From: Bradysia coprophila
Lineage: Eukaryota; Arthropoda; Insecta; Diptera; Sciaridae
DNA length: 64,000 bases
Direction: 5' to 3'
Assembly: GCF_014529535.1 (NCBI RefSeq)
Contig: NW_023503501.1
Location: 5,028,150-5,092,149, forward strand
The notes beneath the pieces were generated by a model. That model saw nothing but the letters and a program-made list of their open reading frames with translations. It did not search any database and was not told the DNA's origin. Within the stretch, counting starts at the first letter, position 1. Each line of letters opens with the position of its first letter. Shown here piece by piece: positions 11,296 to 22,800 of the stretch. The position numbers and the translations under genes are program-made.

Positions 11296-12441
11296 GGTGT
11301 TGGGGAATCTCGCGCCGTGCGAAATTCCTACTCTAGAGTGGTAATTTCGCGCCCATACATTTTTCGATTTTTTGGTGTTGGTGCGAATTATGGAATTCGG
11401 TGCGAATTTGATTTATGATGGTTTTAGGCAACTGAAAGATGGAAATGGGTGCGAACTCGATTTAGAACATTTCTAAAGGAACTGAAAGTTGGAAATTGGT
11501 GCGAACTCGATTTAGAGCATTTTAAAAGGAACTGAAAGTTGGAAATGGGTGCGAACTCGATTTAGAACATTTTTAGAGGAACTGAAAGTTGGAAATTGGT
11601 GCGAACTCGATTTAAAACATTTTTAGAGGAACTGAAAGTTGAGGGAATTTTCCTTCTACAAAATGTTAACAAAGACTGAGGAGATTTTCCTTTTACGAAA
11701 TGTTAACAAAGACTGAGGGAATTTTCCTTTTACTAAATGTTAACAAAGACTAAGTGAATATTCCTTATACGAAATGTTAACAAACTTTCAACTTTCAACT
11801 TTCAACTTTCAGTTCCTTTAAAAATGTTCTAAATCGAGTTCGCACCCATTTCCAACTTTCTGTTCATTTAAACATGTTCTAAATCGAGTTCGCACCCATT
11901 TCCATCTTTCAGTTCCTTTAAAAATACTCTAAATCGAGTTCGCACCCATTTCCAACTTTTACTTCCTTTAAAAATGTTCTAAGCCGAGTTCGCACCCATT
12001 TCCAACTATTACTTCATTTAAAAATGTTCTAAGCCGAGTTCGCACCCATTTCCAACTTTCAGTTCCTCTAAAAATGTTCTAAACTGAGTTCGCACCCATT
12101 TCCAACTTTTACTTCCTTTAAAAATGTTCTAAGCCGAGTTCGCACCCATTTCCAACTATTACTTCATTTAAAAATGTTCTAAGCCGAGTTCGCACCCATT
12201 TCCAACTTCAGTTCCTCTAAAAATGTTCTAAACTGAGTTCGCACCCATTTCCAACTTTTACTTTGCCTAAAACCATCATAAATCAAATTCGCACCGAATT
12301 CCATAATTCGCGCTAACACCAAAAAAAATCGAAAAATGTATGGGCGCGAAATTACCACTCTAGAGTAGGAATTTCGCGCGGCGCGAGATTCCATTTTTCA
12401 CTATATAAACGTAGGAATCTCGCGCGAGATTCCTAGCAACC
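11296..12441. mobile_element. 1,146-bp foldback element with internal tandem repeats
   Basis: The left end reads GGTGTTGGGGAATCTCGCGC and the reverse-complemented right end GGTTGCTAGGAATCTCGCGC. The 8-mer ACCGCAAC lies directly outside both (11288-11295 and 12442-12449). Subterminal arms of about 125 bp (CTCTAGAGTGGTAATTTCGC through GATTTATGATGGTTTTAGGC) are near-perfect inverted copies. Inside are tandem repeats of about 60 bp with the core GGTGCGAACTCGATTTAGA, about four forward on the left and more in reverse on the right. Around the centre are four copies of a repeat with TTTTCCTT and AAATGTTAACAAAGACT. At the right a second small palindrome, GGAATCTCGCGCGAGATTCC, has been added. GG ends with an 8-bp duplication would fit Merlin-type elements, but that assignment is tentative. 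No transposase. Confidence 0.8.
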
Positions 12442-12449
12442 ACCGCAAC

Positions 12450-12800
12450 CTTGCACATGTGGAACTAATGTGGTTCAACCTCCAATTAATGTCATTGACA
12501 CGTAACTGAATATTGAGACTTTTTAATTTCAATAAATATTCCAGTTATTTTTAGAATTGTTTTACCGATGTTTGCATCTAGAAATGGGAACCTTATGAAC
12601 ATTATTTCTACTACCTCAACACTGAAATGTTGTTTTTTCAGGTCAAGTCAATACTTAAACTAACCTTTTAACCTCATTACAGCTTCAGTATATCAGATTG
12701 ATGGATATAAAAGCGTGGATCCTCATCGATTGGAAAACATTAACTTTTTTGCTGTTCAAAATAAAGCAAAGACTAGCAATAAATTCATCCTAATGAAGTC
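12450..12800. other. Intergenic, no gene seen
   Basis: AT-rich sequence between the foldback element and the retrotransposon fragment. Nothing recognisable. Confidence 0.4.
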
Positions 12801-12811
12801 AATTATTATTA

Positions 12812-13130
12812 TTGTTGCAATCGCAATATCTTTCGATCATTGGATTGAAGCATCACTCGCTTAGGTTCTTGAGTAACCTTAACTGTTATAAGACTAGATA
12901 TTTTTATTTGCACAAGAAACCCAAAGTCTCATCAAATTACGGCAGACGGTGCCTACAGTATTCCGGTCCGACTCTTTTCAATAGCCTTCCGTCGGCTATT
13001 AGGAATTCTACAGCCTACAATCAATTTTGTCGTACACTAAAATTACTTTTGCTGACGCGTCCCGATTGAGTTAAATGAGATCCATCACGATAGAATTTTG
13101 AATTTGATGATGAATGATGATGATTGAGTA
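12812..13130 (+). pseudogene. 3' fragment of a non-LTR retrotransposon ORF2
   Basis: The open frame to the stop at 13069 ends in the pattern seen at the C-terminus of many LINE reverse-transcriptase proteins (CR1/jockey/L2-like): YGRRCLQYSGPTLFNSLP, then IRNSTAYNQFCRTLKLLLL. It has lost everything upstream, as expected from 5' truncation; the ATG-less start is arbitrary. Downstream at about 13095-13130 is a GATGAATGATGATGATTGA stretch, resembling the short-repeat 3' tails of such elements. Clade not determined. Confidence 0.65.
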
Positions 13131-13572
13131 TTTTAACTCGATTACACTCGTCACACACACAGCATATAAAAAGAGCAGCTCGATGAAGACAAGTCCCACC
13201 TGTTGCTAGGAAATTATTTTGAGACTTTGTTAATAAGAGATCGAAATTAACCTCTTTCAGAGACGACTATAATATCAAATTATAGTTTTACTGACCTGAT
13301 TATTCACTATTGGTCAACATTTTTATTAACAAAATTCATTCATGTACAGTGCAGTTTGGAAACACTATTAATATTGAAAGAGGATTCGACTTTGTAAGAA
13401 CAGACATGTATGTACAATGAGTCACTTCGTTGTCTGGAGGTTTCTTGTTTCAAAAATTATTACAATGATCATCACCAACAATGGTTATTTGTTTACCAAG
13501 GGGAGAAAATAGGAAATGTACAAAAATTCTAAAGTTGGTAATCGGTGGCGTAAAAAACCGTTTTTATCCAGG
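13131..13572. other. Intergenic, no gene seen
   Basis: AT-rich sequence between the LINE fragment and the minisatellite-bearing TIR element. No coding or structural signal recognised. Confidence 0.4.
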
Positions 13573-13580
13573 AAACAAAC

Positions 13581-14097
13581 CGAGGGGTGACGCACTTCCA
13601 TTTAATCCATTTAATCCATTAAATCCATTAAATCCATTTAATCCATTTAATCCATTTAATCCAAAAAAAAAATTTTAGTTTTACCGAAATAATTAGGCTA
13701 CCGACCTGAAAAATTTGTAAAGTAATTGCGAAAAATAGATTTGCACGATCATCAGCTCGTTTAAGTACTCGTGAGGTATAGGAAAAATTTTTTTGTGAAA
13801 AATGGTATTAAATTTATTTAATCCATTTAATCCATTTAATCCACTTTACACCAAAAACTCCTAAAAGTGGATTTTTTCGCTTTTTAACATTGTAGTATGA
13901 GTTGTAGTACGTGGTTCGATCAAAATCAACAATTTTTAAGACTTTTACAGTATTTGGTAAAATGAACTTTTTTCCTATTTAATCCATTTAATCCAATTTT
14001 TATTCCATTTAATCCATTAAATCCATTTAATCCATTTAATCCATTTAATCCATTTAATCCATTTAATCCATTTAATCTAGAAGTGAGTTACCCCTCG
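13581..14097. mobile_element. CGAGGGGT-ended TIR element 1, carrying a CCATTTAAT minisatellite
   Basis: The left end CGAGGGGTGACGCACTTC and the reverse-complemented right end CGAGGGGTAACTCACTTC form terminal inverted repeats. AAACAAAC flanks both sides (13573-13580 and 14098-14105). The interior is dominated by the 9-bp tandem unit CCATTTAAT in three clusters (13598-13662, 13815-13845, 13975-14078) separated by about 150 bp of AT-rich sequence. No coding capacity. It shares its ends with the element at 21802-22234. Confidence 0.85.
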
Positions 14098-14105
14098 AAA
14101 CAAAC

Positions 14106-15501
14106 ACATTGACTTGTTTCACCATTTCCAAAACCAAAACATAGTTGCAAAGAAGTAAAAAACTTTTGTTCACTCCTTGGTAGAAACAAGAGGTGATAAA
14201 ATAAAAAATTTCTCACGCACGGTCGAAAAAAAGTTCGATTTGACCGGAACAAAAAGATCGGTTTTTAGAAACCTGATTCCTCTGAGTGTGTCTTTATTTC
14301 TCACTGACTAAAATAGTTTTTTTTGTAAGCAATAGTTTACGTTATCAATTACAACCGATCATAAGTTAAACAGTTAAAATCTCCAAAATATCACAATATT
14401 TACAATGTAGAAATAAGTATTAAAAAAATCAAAACATTTCTGTCGGAATGCTCAGATAACCTTTATCACGAGACGACAAATGCAAAATGAGTCGACTTTA
14501 TTTTTACTATCTTTATCTGCCTAGAACAATAATTTCCCAGTTATCCCTGTAGAGCATTTTCGTTTATCACGGTATGTATGATCACGGCAGATAAAAAAGT
14601 GTATTACGCACCTCTTGCCAAAATTGTTATCTTGAAGTGTGGTCATTATGGCCTTCGACCAGCAATACCCACACGTCTCGATAACAATTTTGGAAAGAGA
14701 TGCATAATCTTATATTGTTGGTACTTGTTGGTGGTACTCCAGAAAAAAAATAAAAATTTCTGTCCGTTAAATATTCATTCATTCGGGACATGATGGGTGC
14801 ATTTTCATATTGGATTCCCATTTCAGAAATGGCTTACGCATCCCGATTGAATTAATTGTTCCATTTGTTGACAATATCGCCCAATCTTTTACGTCATTCG
14901 TTCTGACATGTATTCCGCCATAAAGGCTAAAAATTGCTCATTTTGGACCACTGCTGTCAGTCGATAACAGATGATTCAGCCGTTTCTAAATGGAGTGGAG
15001 CATTACAGAATAGATGATCGTAATCTCTCATTATACAAATATTATTAATTAAAACAAGAAACAATTACAAGGCATAACGTAATACCCATACTACCGTCTG
15101 TTACTGTTGGCATATGCGCAGCTTACATATTAATTCATTATCGAAAATTGCTCCCTGATAACATACCAGATAAATCGTAATACGGAGCAATAATAATTTA
15201 ATTTCTCTGTACCCAACTCAGTAAAAACAAGTTTTCTCAGTGAACAATTCACACAATTCAACATCTCTTTCACGTTCTCTTAATTTTACTAGATTCTCCA
15301 ACAACATTCTATACACAGCTACCTGATATGTTAGTTGTATAAATCACCTGTGTAGCTCATCATCAAACCGTGTAGTTGGTTGTGTATTTTGATCTAAAAT
15401 CGGTAGATGATAGAGTTTTACTGGCTAGTCTCAATTAAACGACCTGTTAACAATTTACTGAATAATTGCTATTCGAATGTGAGATAATAATTCGCTTCAC
15501 G
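14106..15501. other. Intergenic, upstream of the P450 gene
   Basis: AT-rich, no gene or complete element recognised. The P450 promoter should lie in the last few hundred bases, but no TATA box or initiator is convincing. A short word around 14960 (GTCAGTCGATAACAGATGA) resembles a dispersed repeat also seen in the pyd introns. Confidence 0.4.
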
Positions 15502-17744
15502 ATGATGTTGTATATTGTGCTGCTCATGATCACAATTCTGTACTTTTTGTATCGATTAAAAAATGCACGAAAATATCGTTTAGCTAAACAATTCACTGGC
15601 CCAACAGAGGTTCCGATTTTAGGAAATACTTTGATATTCAAAAAAAGGACACCAAAAGGTCAGTATTATATGTGGGTGTAGAGATAAGAGTGTTTCCATT
15701 CGATTGGACCCTGACCTGGTAATTGAATTTATAATTAATTTCTCCAGAGGTGCTCACATATTTCCAAAACGCATCCGACGAATATGGTTCAATATACAGA
15801 ATATGGATGGGAACACGACTGGCGTTCGTTGTTACCGATCCGAAAGTCTGTGAAATTGTTTTCAGCAACAGTACAAAGTTCCTTGAAAAGAGCAGCTTGT
15901 ATGACTTTCTCGTGCCATGGCTCGGAACTGGTCTACTGTTGAGTGCTGGCCAAAAATGGCATAGTCGTCGGTAATATACTGAACATTATAGCTCCAAAAT
16001 GTATGAATTTATTTGGTGAACCTTTGCCATTTACAGTAAGATAATAACGCCAGCGTTTCATTTCAAAATTTTGGAAGAATTTTGCGTTATCTTTGACGCA
16101 CAAAGTGAAATATTACTAAATAATCTCAAGAAGCATGAACACGGAGACGCATTTGATGTTACGAATTATATATCATTGATGGCATTGGATGTGGTGTGCG
16201 GTAAGACTGACATAGTTTGCTTGAATAATCTCTCGTAATTTCTTATCTCAACATTTTACACGAAGAAACTGCAATGGGGATAAAACTTAATGCCCAAACG
16301 GATGCTGAATCTTCTTATGTTAAAGCTGTACACGAGTAAGTAAAATTGTTAGGTTCCAAAATACCTCGTGTCATCTGTTATCAAAAGTGATGACAAATAA
16401 GGCGATGACTTTCGGCTATGCCTTGAAAAGTATATTTCAAGCTGTTACAGACGGATATCGTCTCTTATAATTAATGACTACAGTAAATTTGATGTCTAAA
16501 AAACAAAGTAAAAGATTGGAAGTCAATCTTTTGAGAATATTGAAGTAATAGATTCGATAGTTGATGTGTTTGCTGTCTGTAAAAGTTTTAACAGATTTAA
16601 AAGACTCGATAATTATCTTGAGTAAAGTCCTATGTGCTCCTCAGTAAATACTATTTTCACTTGCCGCAGACTCACAAGAATCATCTCGACCAGACTCGCA
16701 ACAATCTGGCAGCGAAACGACTTCCTCTTTAATTTATTTGCTAGGGAAATGCGAATAAAGCAGGACGCCGTTATAAAACGGCTGCATTTGTTCACGAAAA
16801 ACATAATCAACCGAAGAAGGGCTCAGTTGATTCAAGAATTGGAATCAAATGAAAAATCCGATCGAATGGAACTAGGTGGTAAACAGGCACTCTTAGATAT
16901 TTTATTGCAATCGACAACCGTCGACGGTAAGTCCTTGTCCAATGAAGATATTCGAGAAGAGGTGGACACTTTTACGTTTGAGGTGAGTTGATTATGCTAA
17001 ATAAATGTGAGTTTTGGGGTTCATATATTATCCGACCTAAATTCAGGGACACGATACCACAACGTCTGGAATATGTTTCACGTTGTATTTGATATCAAGG
17101 CACCCGGATGTTCAGAATAAAATTTTTGCCGAAATTCAAGATGTTTTCGGTAGTAAGACCGAAAAAGCTACATACAGGTTCGACTATATACACATCAACC
17201 AAACGTTTCCATTTTGTGCTACAATACCGACATTTTCAGAAAACTTCAAGATCTAAAGTACTTAGACATGGTAATTAAGGAAGCATTGCGAATTTTCCCG
17301 CCTGTTCCCATAATTGGTCGAAAAATAGAAGAAGATTTACAATTACACGACGGCCGAATTGTACCGGCTAACTCAACATTTACGATTAACTTCTTCTTAA
17401 TGTTCAGAGATCCGAAGCTGCATCCGAATCCGTTACAGTTTAATCCAGACCGGTTTATGAGTGACAATGCGATGGACAGCTTTTTCTCGTACACTCCATT
17501 CTCGGCTGGCTCGAGAAATTGCATTGTAAGAATTTTATCAAAATCAAACCGAAAAATGAATTTTTTTTACTCAGTAACCTTCCAGGGACAAAAATTTGCA
17601 ATGCTGGAACTAAAGAGTTCCATATCAAAGATACTTAGATCTTATGAACTGTTGCCTGTCGGTGAAGAGCCCATTCCAGTGATGGAGTTGATTTTAAGAT
17701 CGGAAAATGGAGTACAATTAGGATTGAAACCTAGATTGTATTGA
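15502..17744 (+). CDS. Cytochrome P450, CYP4-like
   Basis: Eight exons: 15502-15658, 15748-15970, 16037-16200, 16266-16335, 16670-16982, 17047-17177, 17240-17525, 17586-17744; 500 aa, the usual size for a microsomal P450. The N-terminus starts with a hydrophobic anchor ([17 protein letters not shown]), followed by [10 protein letters not shown]. Key motifs: [14 protein letters not shown] (C helix), DVVCETAMG, the I-helix EGHDTTTSG (oxygen activation; its Glu is the position that binds haem covalently in many CYP4s), the ExxR motif in KEALR, NPDRF, and the haem loop [10 protein letters not shown] with the cysteine ligand. The EGHDTTTSG block points to CYP4. The family hydroxylates fatty acids, hormones or xenobiotics at the ER; the substrate here is unknown. 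The last intron is exactly 60 nt and free of stops, so the frame appears uninterrupted across it, but removing it restores [12 protein letters not shown]. The 16266 acceptor has a weak pyrimidine tract. Confidence 0.93.
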
Positions 17745-17870
17745 ACCTAGAAGTAAGTTGCAGCTGAAAGAGCATATAGTGTATTGTGTTGTAGCAAAGT
17801 AGGTGAATTTTTGTTAGTTAAAAACTTGAACCTTCAGCCAAAGATTTCTAAACTTCGATACAAACCTAAA

Positions 17871-18022
17871 GCCGAAAACACATGAACAATCACGCATTGC
17901 TGAGGTCGACAATTATGCTGTGTTTTCCATTGTAATCCTATTTGTAGCATTGCTTAAGCACAATGGACAATGTAGCAGAATTGTCGAGCTCAGCAATGCA
18001 ACATTGCTCGTGTGTTTTCGGC
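17871..18022. mobile_element. Inverted-repeat MITE, about 152 bp
   Basis: The left end GCCGAAAACACATGAACAAT and the reverse-complemented right end GCCGAAAACACACGAGCAAT match, and the similarity continues through GCATTGCTGAG-TCGACAATT for about 45 bp. A short CTA-like duplication may flank it, but the target duplication is not clear. It lies just downstream of the P450 stop. Confidence 0.65.
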
Positions 18023-19899
18023 CTATGTTTTGACCAAAAATACAACTAAAATTCCGGAAAGCTTGGAAAGCAAGCGTTAAAAACAATTGTGGATTTTTTG
18101 AGATTATCATTGAAAATGTACCAGTTCCAAATGAGGTTGCTCGAGGAGCATTGGTCCTTAACCTACCTATTTGAATAATGTTTTCCTGACTGGAAACCTT
18201 CGGTAAACGTTCATAAGTTGAGATGAAAAACTTAGTCGCATTTGGTTGTCGAGAATATTCCAGTGAATTCACCACACTCTTTACAGGACTAGTGCTCTGA
18301 TCAGGTCCATTTAGTTCAAGTTTATCTACGTTTAGTTCTACGTTTAGTCCTGCGTTGTGGAGCGCTCGAACAGTTTTTTTTTTCAAAAGTTTCTCTATTG
18401 AAATTATCAGCAGGCATGACCCTCTGTCTGTATGACTAAATACACAATATATTTTCCAAGAATCCCCGCGGAGTTGAACATCCGAAAATCGTTATTTCAA
18501 AACTTCAACAAATGTCCGCCAACTTCCCCTGCACTCATGGGACTGATTTATTTTACCATTGCTATCAGAATTCCAATCCCTACCGATGGCAGTCCAAATC
18601 GTTTCTCCACCACCACTCATTCAGTAGTCTGCATGCAGGCCAGATGGAAGTTCAACTGAAGGGAACTGTCTTGGGAAGGGATCAATGGAAACAACTGATG
18701 ATGGCTTTGCTTCATTAAATTAAATTCACATCACGTGATCCTTTGGGTAAGGGAGGGGCATCTGCTCTGTTAAGTTTTCTATTTCATTCATTTACCCTAT
18801 GCTTGAAAATGGTTTTTAGTCTAATAGCCTCGCGATGTGGGTGAGTTCTAGTTTTGCATTTAGTCCGTTGCAAAAGCGTATGGTTAAAAAACCGGGCGTT
18901 GCCACTTCCATATGAGGAATATTGAATGAAATAAAGTTTTGTATCTTCGGAATATTGAATGGCTGCCACTTTCATAAGAAGGTTCCATAGGACCAAATGG
19001 TGCGGTTGAAAATCAAAAATTTTTGTGGAAAAGTTCATGGCTCTTAAAATGTGAACAGTGAATAAAACTGTGTGAGGATTGTCAAGTATAGGTCGGGTTG
19101 AAGTCAATTTCCGGTTAATCTGAAAAGTTACAGATTAACCTAGATCTGACTTCAAACCTCCTGACCTGAAATGGGTCAAAAGGCCAACCTGGTTGCGTTG
19201 GGACAGTCTGATCGACCGGCTGCGTCGGGATAGTTTCAAAAAATCCACGGATTTTAAAGTAAAGCTCACAAGCTTTTGTTACTACACCAAAATTTCACCT
19301 ACGTTGATAGCATAACACTCAATGCTTTAGGAGTCAGATGAGACTCATCTGATTAGTGATTCGGGTAGCTTATTGGTAATTTAAGCGAAATGAGAAAGAT
19401 GTAAAGGATCACCAACCAGATCTATACATCGTTTTCATAATCTAGTGATAGAGTACTGGTAATTAGGTTTTAAGTGAATAGAGTAGTAAGATTTTGTTTA
19501 GTGTTGTAAATTGAAGACTGTCGATCTGATATTAAAGGCGACATCGGTTGTTGGTTTGAGAAGATTAAAATAATTTGTTTTTATTAGACGTTAACTTAAG
19601 AAGGAAATCATTTAGACATACTGAACACAACTGTACATACGGTTTACATATTTTATGATTCTCATTGACATTGATATTTAGATTTTTACTACATTTTCTA
19701 ACGGGAAAATTATTGCAAAGAAAAAATAATAATTTTTTTTTTCATAGAAATTTTTTTTGCTGGACTCGCTCACTTAATTTACTTTGTTAGAGTGTATATA
19801 GATCAGGTAGAGAGTACACTTTCAACATAAAAAAAAATTAATTGAAAAATATACTGCTTTCAGTTGCATTGAGGTCTTGTCGTGCGTTCGTATCTGTGC
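18023..19899. other. Interval between P450 and Rheb
   Basis: No gene could be supported. Two minus-strand open frames (18386-17913 and 19107-18784) show no recognisable family; the first runs into the MITE. Around 19095-19230 there are CAGGT/AACCTG-type degenerate words. The Rheb 3' UTR should occupy the right part; TTTATT at 19580-19585 (AATAAA on the minus strand) is one candidate polyadenylation signal. Confidence 0.4.
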
Positions 19900-22800
19900 T
19901 CAGGAAATTGTACAATTGCTCTTCTCCTGCGGATTATTACCGTTCTCCTTTTCAATTAGTACTAAGAGTGAATGGAATATATCAGCTACTGACTGTGTAA
20001 TTGATGGAAGAACAAAAATTTCAGAATTAGAACCGACAAATCTTATAACATCAAATTCCCCATTCCCAATTGGGTGTCACGCCACTCACCTCATTTTGCT
20101 TAGCAGACGTTTCCAGAAATGATGCCTTCCATGATTCAGCCAATCGTTTGCCCTCTTCGGTCGAAATAGCTCGTTCTTGATGCAAGTCAGTTTTATTGCC
20201 AACCAGAACCACTGGAACACTACATTTACCGTACGCATAAAATTATTACAACGACTTGTACCACTCCACACATGATTCTCTTACTTTGGTTTTCCCATTA
20301 CGTCCAACAGTTTCTCGTATATGATTTGTACCACTTCGAATGATTCGCTGCTAGTTATGGAATATACTAAAACGTAGCCATGAAAATCCATACTGTACTG
20401 AGCGGGAAATATGCTGTACATATCCTGACCGGCAGTGTCAACCAATTTCACTTCATAGTCTGTTGCGTTGACACGGGTGATTTTTGTGAATGCTGTAAAA
20501 ATACACAAATTAACATTTTTGTTATCCAGTTGAGTCAATGACATTGAATGCGTACACGCAAATCAGTAAACGATTCGCTAATAAAAAAGATAATCGAAGT
20601 CCAGACGTAAACAGAAATCGGATGATGAAAAAAAAATGTTTTAATTGCACAAAATGCAAGAACAATTCAATGACGATCGAATGAATCATGAAAAAAAAGT
20701 TGAATAATTTGTTGCTCGAATCACGCACTTTAAACTCGATTTAATATTGGATTGAGCCTACATTCAATTGCTGGTATGTCTGCATATTGAAGATAGTGGG
20801 CGGGCAAATGGCTCAGTTTAGCAAAGTTTTTATTGAATTTTTTTTCTTCAATTAATTACCGAAATTACAATCGTTCGACAAATGTATTAGGAAATGCTCG
20901 CAGCCAGACCAGATCATCAGGGCTGGCTAAGGGCCGGAATTTTTGTTTGTTTGGAATAATGAAAGAAAAACAGATGAAAGTTAGTCTCTTTTCGAAATCG
21001 AAGGGCGGGCTCAGCACAGCTTAGGCCATTATTAGCTACGGCCCTGTTGAAATAAAGAAACAAACTGAATTTTAATGCTGAACTAAAATACAGAAACAAG
21101 TCTCTTTGGGGTTATTAACAAATTACGTACGCGAAAACGTGACTAATCTCAGACTGTAAAATTGGATGAAGCAATGCTTTAGAAGCAAACACATTGCGAG
21201 AACTCCTCCTCCTTCTCCTGATTCCAAGGCAACTCTTGGATTAGCCTATTTTAGGTTGTTGCACCAAATTTGGACTAATCGCGAGACGTGGAAAAATACA
21301 TAGAACGAAACACGTAAGTAGTAAAATCGTATAAAAATCTGTTAAGTAACGCGATCAACCAGTCCAAATCAAGATAATTACGAAGTCAAACAATAGAACA
21401 GTCTCTGAACCTCTGAATCTTTCGAGATATCCTAAAGCCAAAAATAGAAACAAAAGGCACAAAAGCTTTCATGTGATGCAAACTTCTTTTCAGTTCACTA
21501 TGTCATACTTTTCGAATCAGAGTTCAAAATTAGTCGAATTACGGTTCTACCGCAGGGCCTATTTTTGATAAATATATTTGGAAAAATTTACCAAAAGTTA
21601 TCTCTCTAAATGACCGTCTTTTTCTAAGTCTCTTATTTCTCCAATTTCTCCATAACGAATATAGAGAAATGAGAGAAGTAAAAGAAATAAGAAATTTTGA
21701 AAAAGGCGGTCATTTAGAGATTTTTCAACAGTAAGTTATCAAAATTTACCAAAAGGAATGTTGACGAATTTCCGTAAAGTTCAGAAAAGTTCGGTAAATT
21801 TCGAGGGGTGAACCACCATTTTCTTCGAAGGATTATTTGGATTATTTCGTGATTATTTGGTAATTATTTGGATTATTTCGTGATTATTTGGTGATTATTT
21901 GGTTATTATTTGTACCCGAATAATCACCAAAAAATATTTCAAAATTTACATAAGAAGTGATAAAAAGTCTAAAAGTCCTGTTTTCGTGTAAAGTTTGTTG
22001 ATAAGAGGCAAAGCTCAGGTCAATAATGACACGAAACTTGATTTTTCAATTTTTTGACGTATTTTGACGTATATAACTTCTCGGAGCACGCTTAAAAACT
22101 TGTCATTATTCATTTGTTCGTCATATTATGGATGTGGCCTCAAAACTGGACATTTGGATGGTATTTGCTAAATGACAAGTTGATTATTTAGATTATTTGG
22201 ATTATCTGATTATTTGAGAGTGGTTCACCCCTCGGTAAATTTTCCAAAGAAATTTACCAAAAATTGGCCCTGGTTCTACGGCTGACTAGCGTAGTTGGTA
22301 CGAAATTAAAATGTTTTGCTTTGGAAATTTAGAGTCTGCGACGTACCGCTGCAATATTTCGTATAGAAACATAAAAGTAAGATAAGAAAGGGAAGCCATC
22401 TGGAATTTTTTTTTGGTAAATGAGTATGAGTAATACAAATTTTTGGTATTCGCTGATACAACAAGTGTAACACGTCAAAGGCATCCCAAATTGTTACACT
22501 GACTAAAAGATCTCGTAACACTAGGTAGGTAAGAGTATGCGAGGGCGACACCTGGATTTAGTGCTGGCAATATACTAAACTAACCATTGCCACATTCTCT
22601 ACACGTAATTTATATCAATAAAAAAATAAAAAATTTGAATAAATAAAATCATCAGCTGATAATCAGTTCCTGAAAGAAACAAAGGTCGAGGACATGAATC
22701 TCCGTTGTAAATTTCATCGATTCATATGAACGTGCAAAGTTTGTTTATCTAAAGTGTTAGTCCAATACCTATAGGTCTTTACTCATTGTTAGGCCATTTG

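Larger units (their letters stand above)
21553..22272. mobile_element. hAT-like MITE (CAGGGCC ends) split by nested elements
   Basis: The left end CAGGGCCTATTTTTGATAAA and the right end ACCAAAAATTGGCCCTG are inverted copies. Flanks GTTCTACC and GTTCTACG suggest an 8-bp target duplication with one mismatch and an extra G. AATTTACC words typical of this family lie just inside both ends. The interior holds an inverted-repeat element (21603-21720) and a CGAGGGGT element (21802-22234) whose own target duplication, GTAAATTT, lies in the host MITE. A short relative without insertions is at 54768-54883. Confidence 0.7.

Noticed and set aside
12179..12394. 71-codon minus-strand open frame
   Set aside because: Created by tandem repeats in the 11296-12441 element.
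17913..18386. 157-codon minus-strand open frame downstream of the P450
   Set aside because: No recognisable family, overlaps the MITE at 17871-18022, and no splice partners or neighbouring exons could be defined.
18784..19107. 107-codon minus-strand open frame between P450 and Rheb
   Set aside because: No family resemblance, no splice partners; composition not distinctive.
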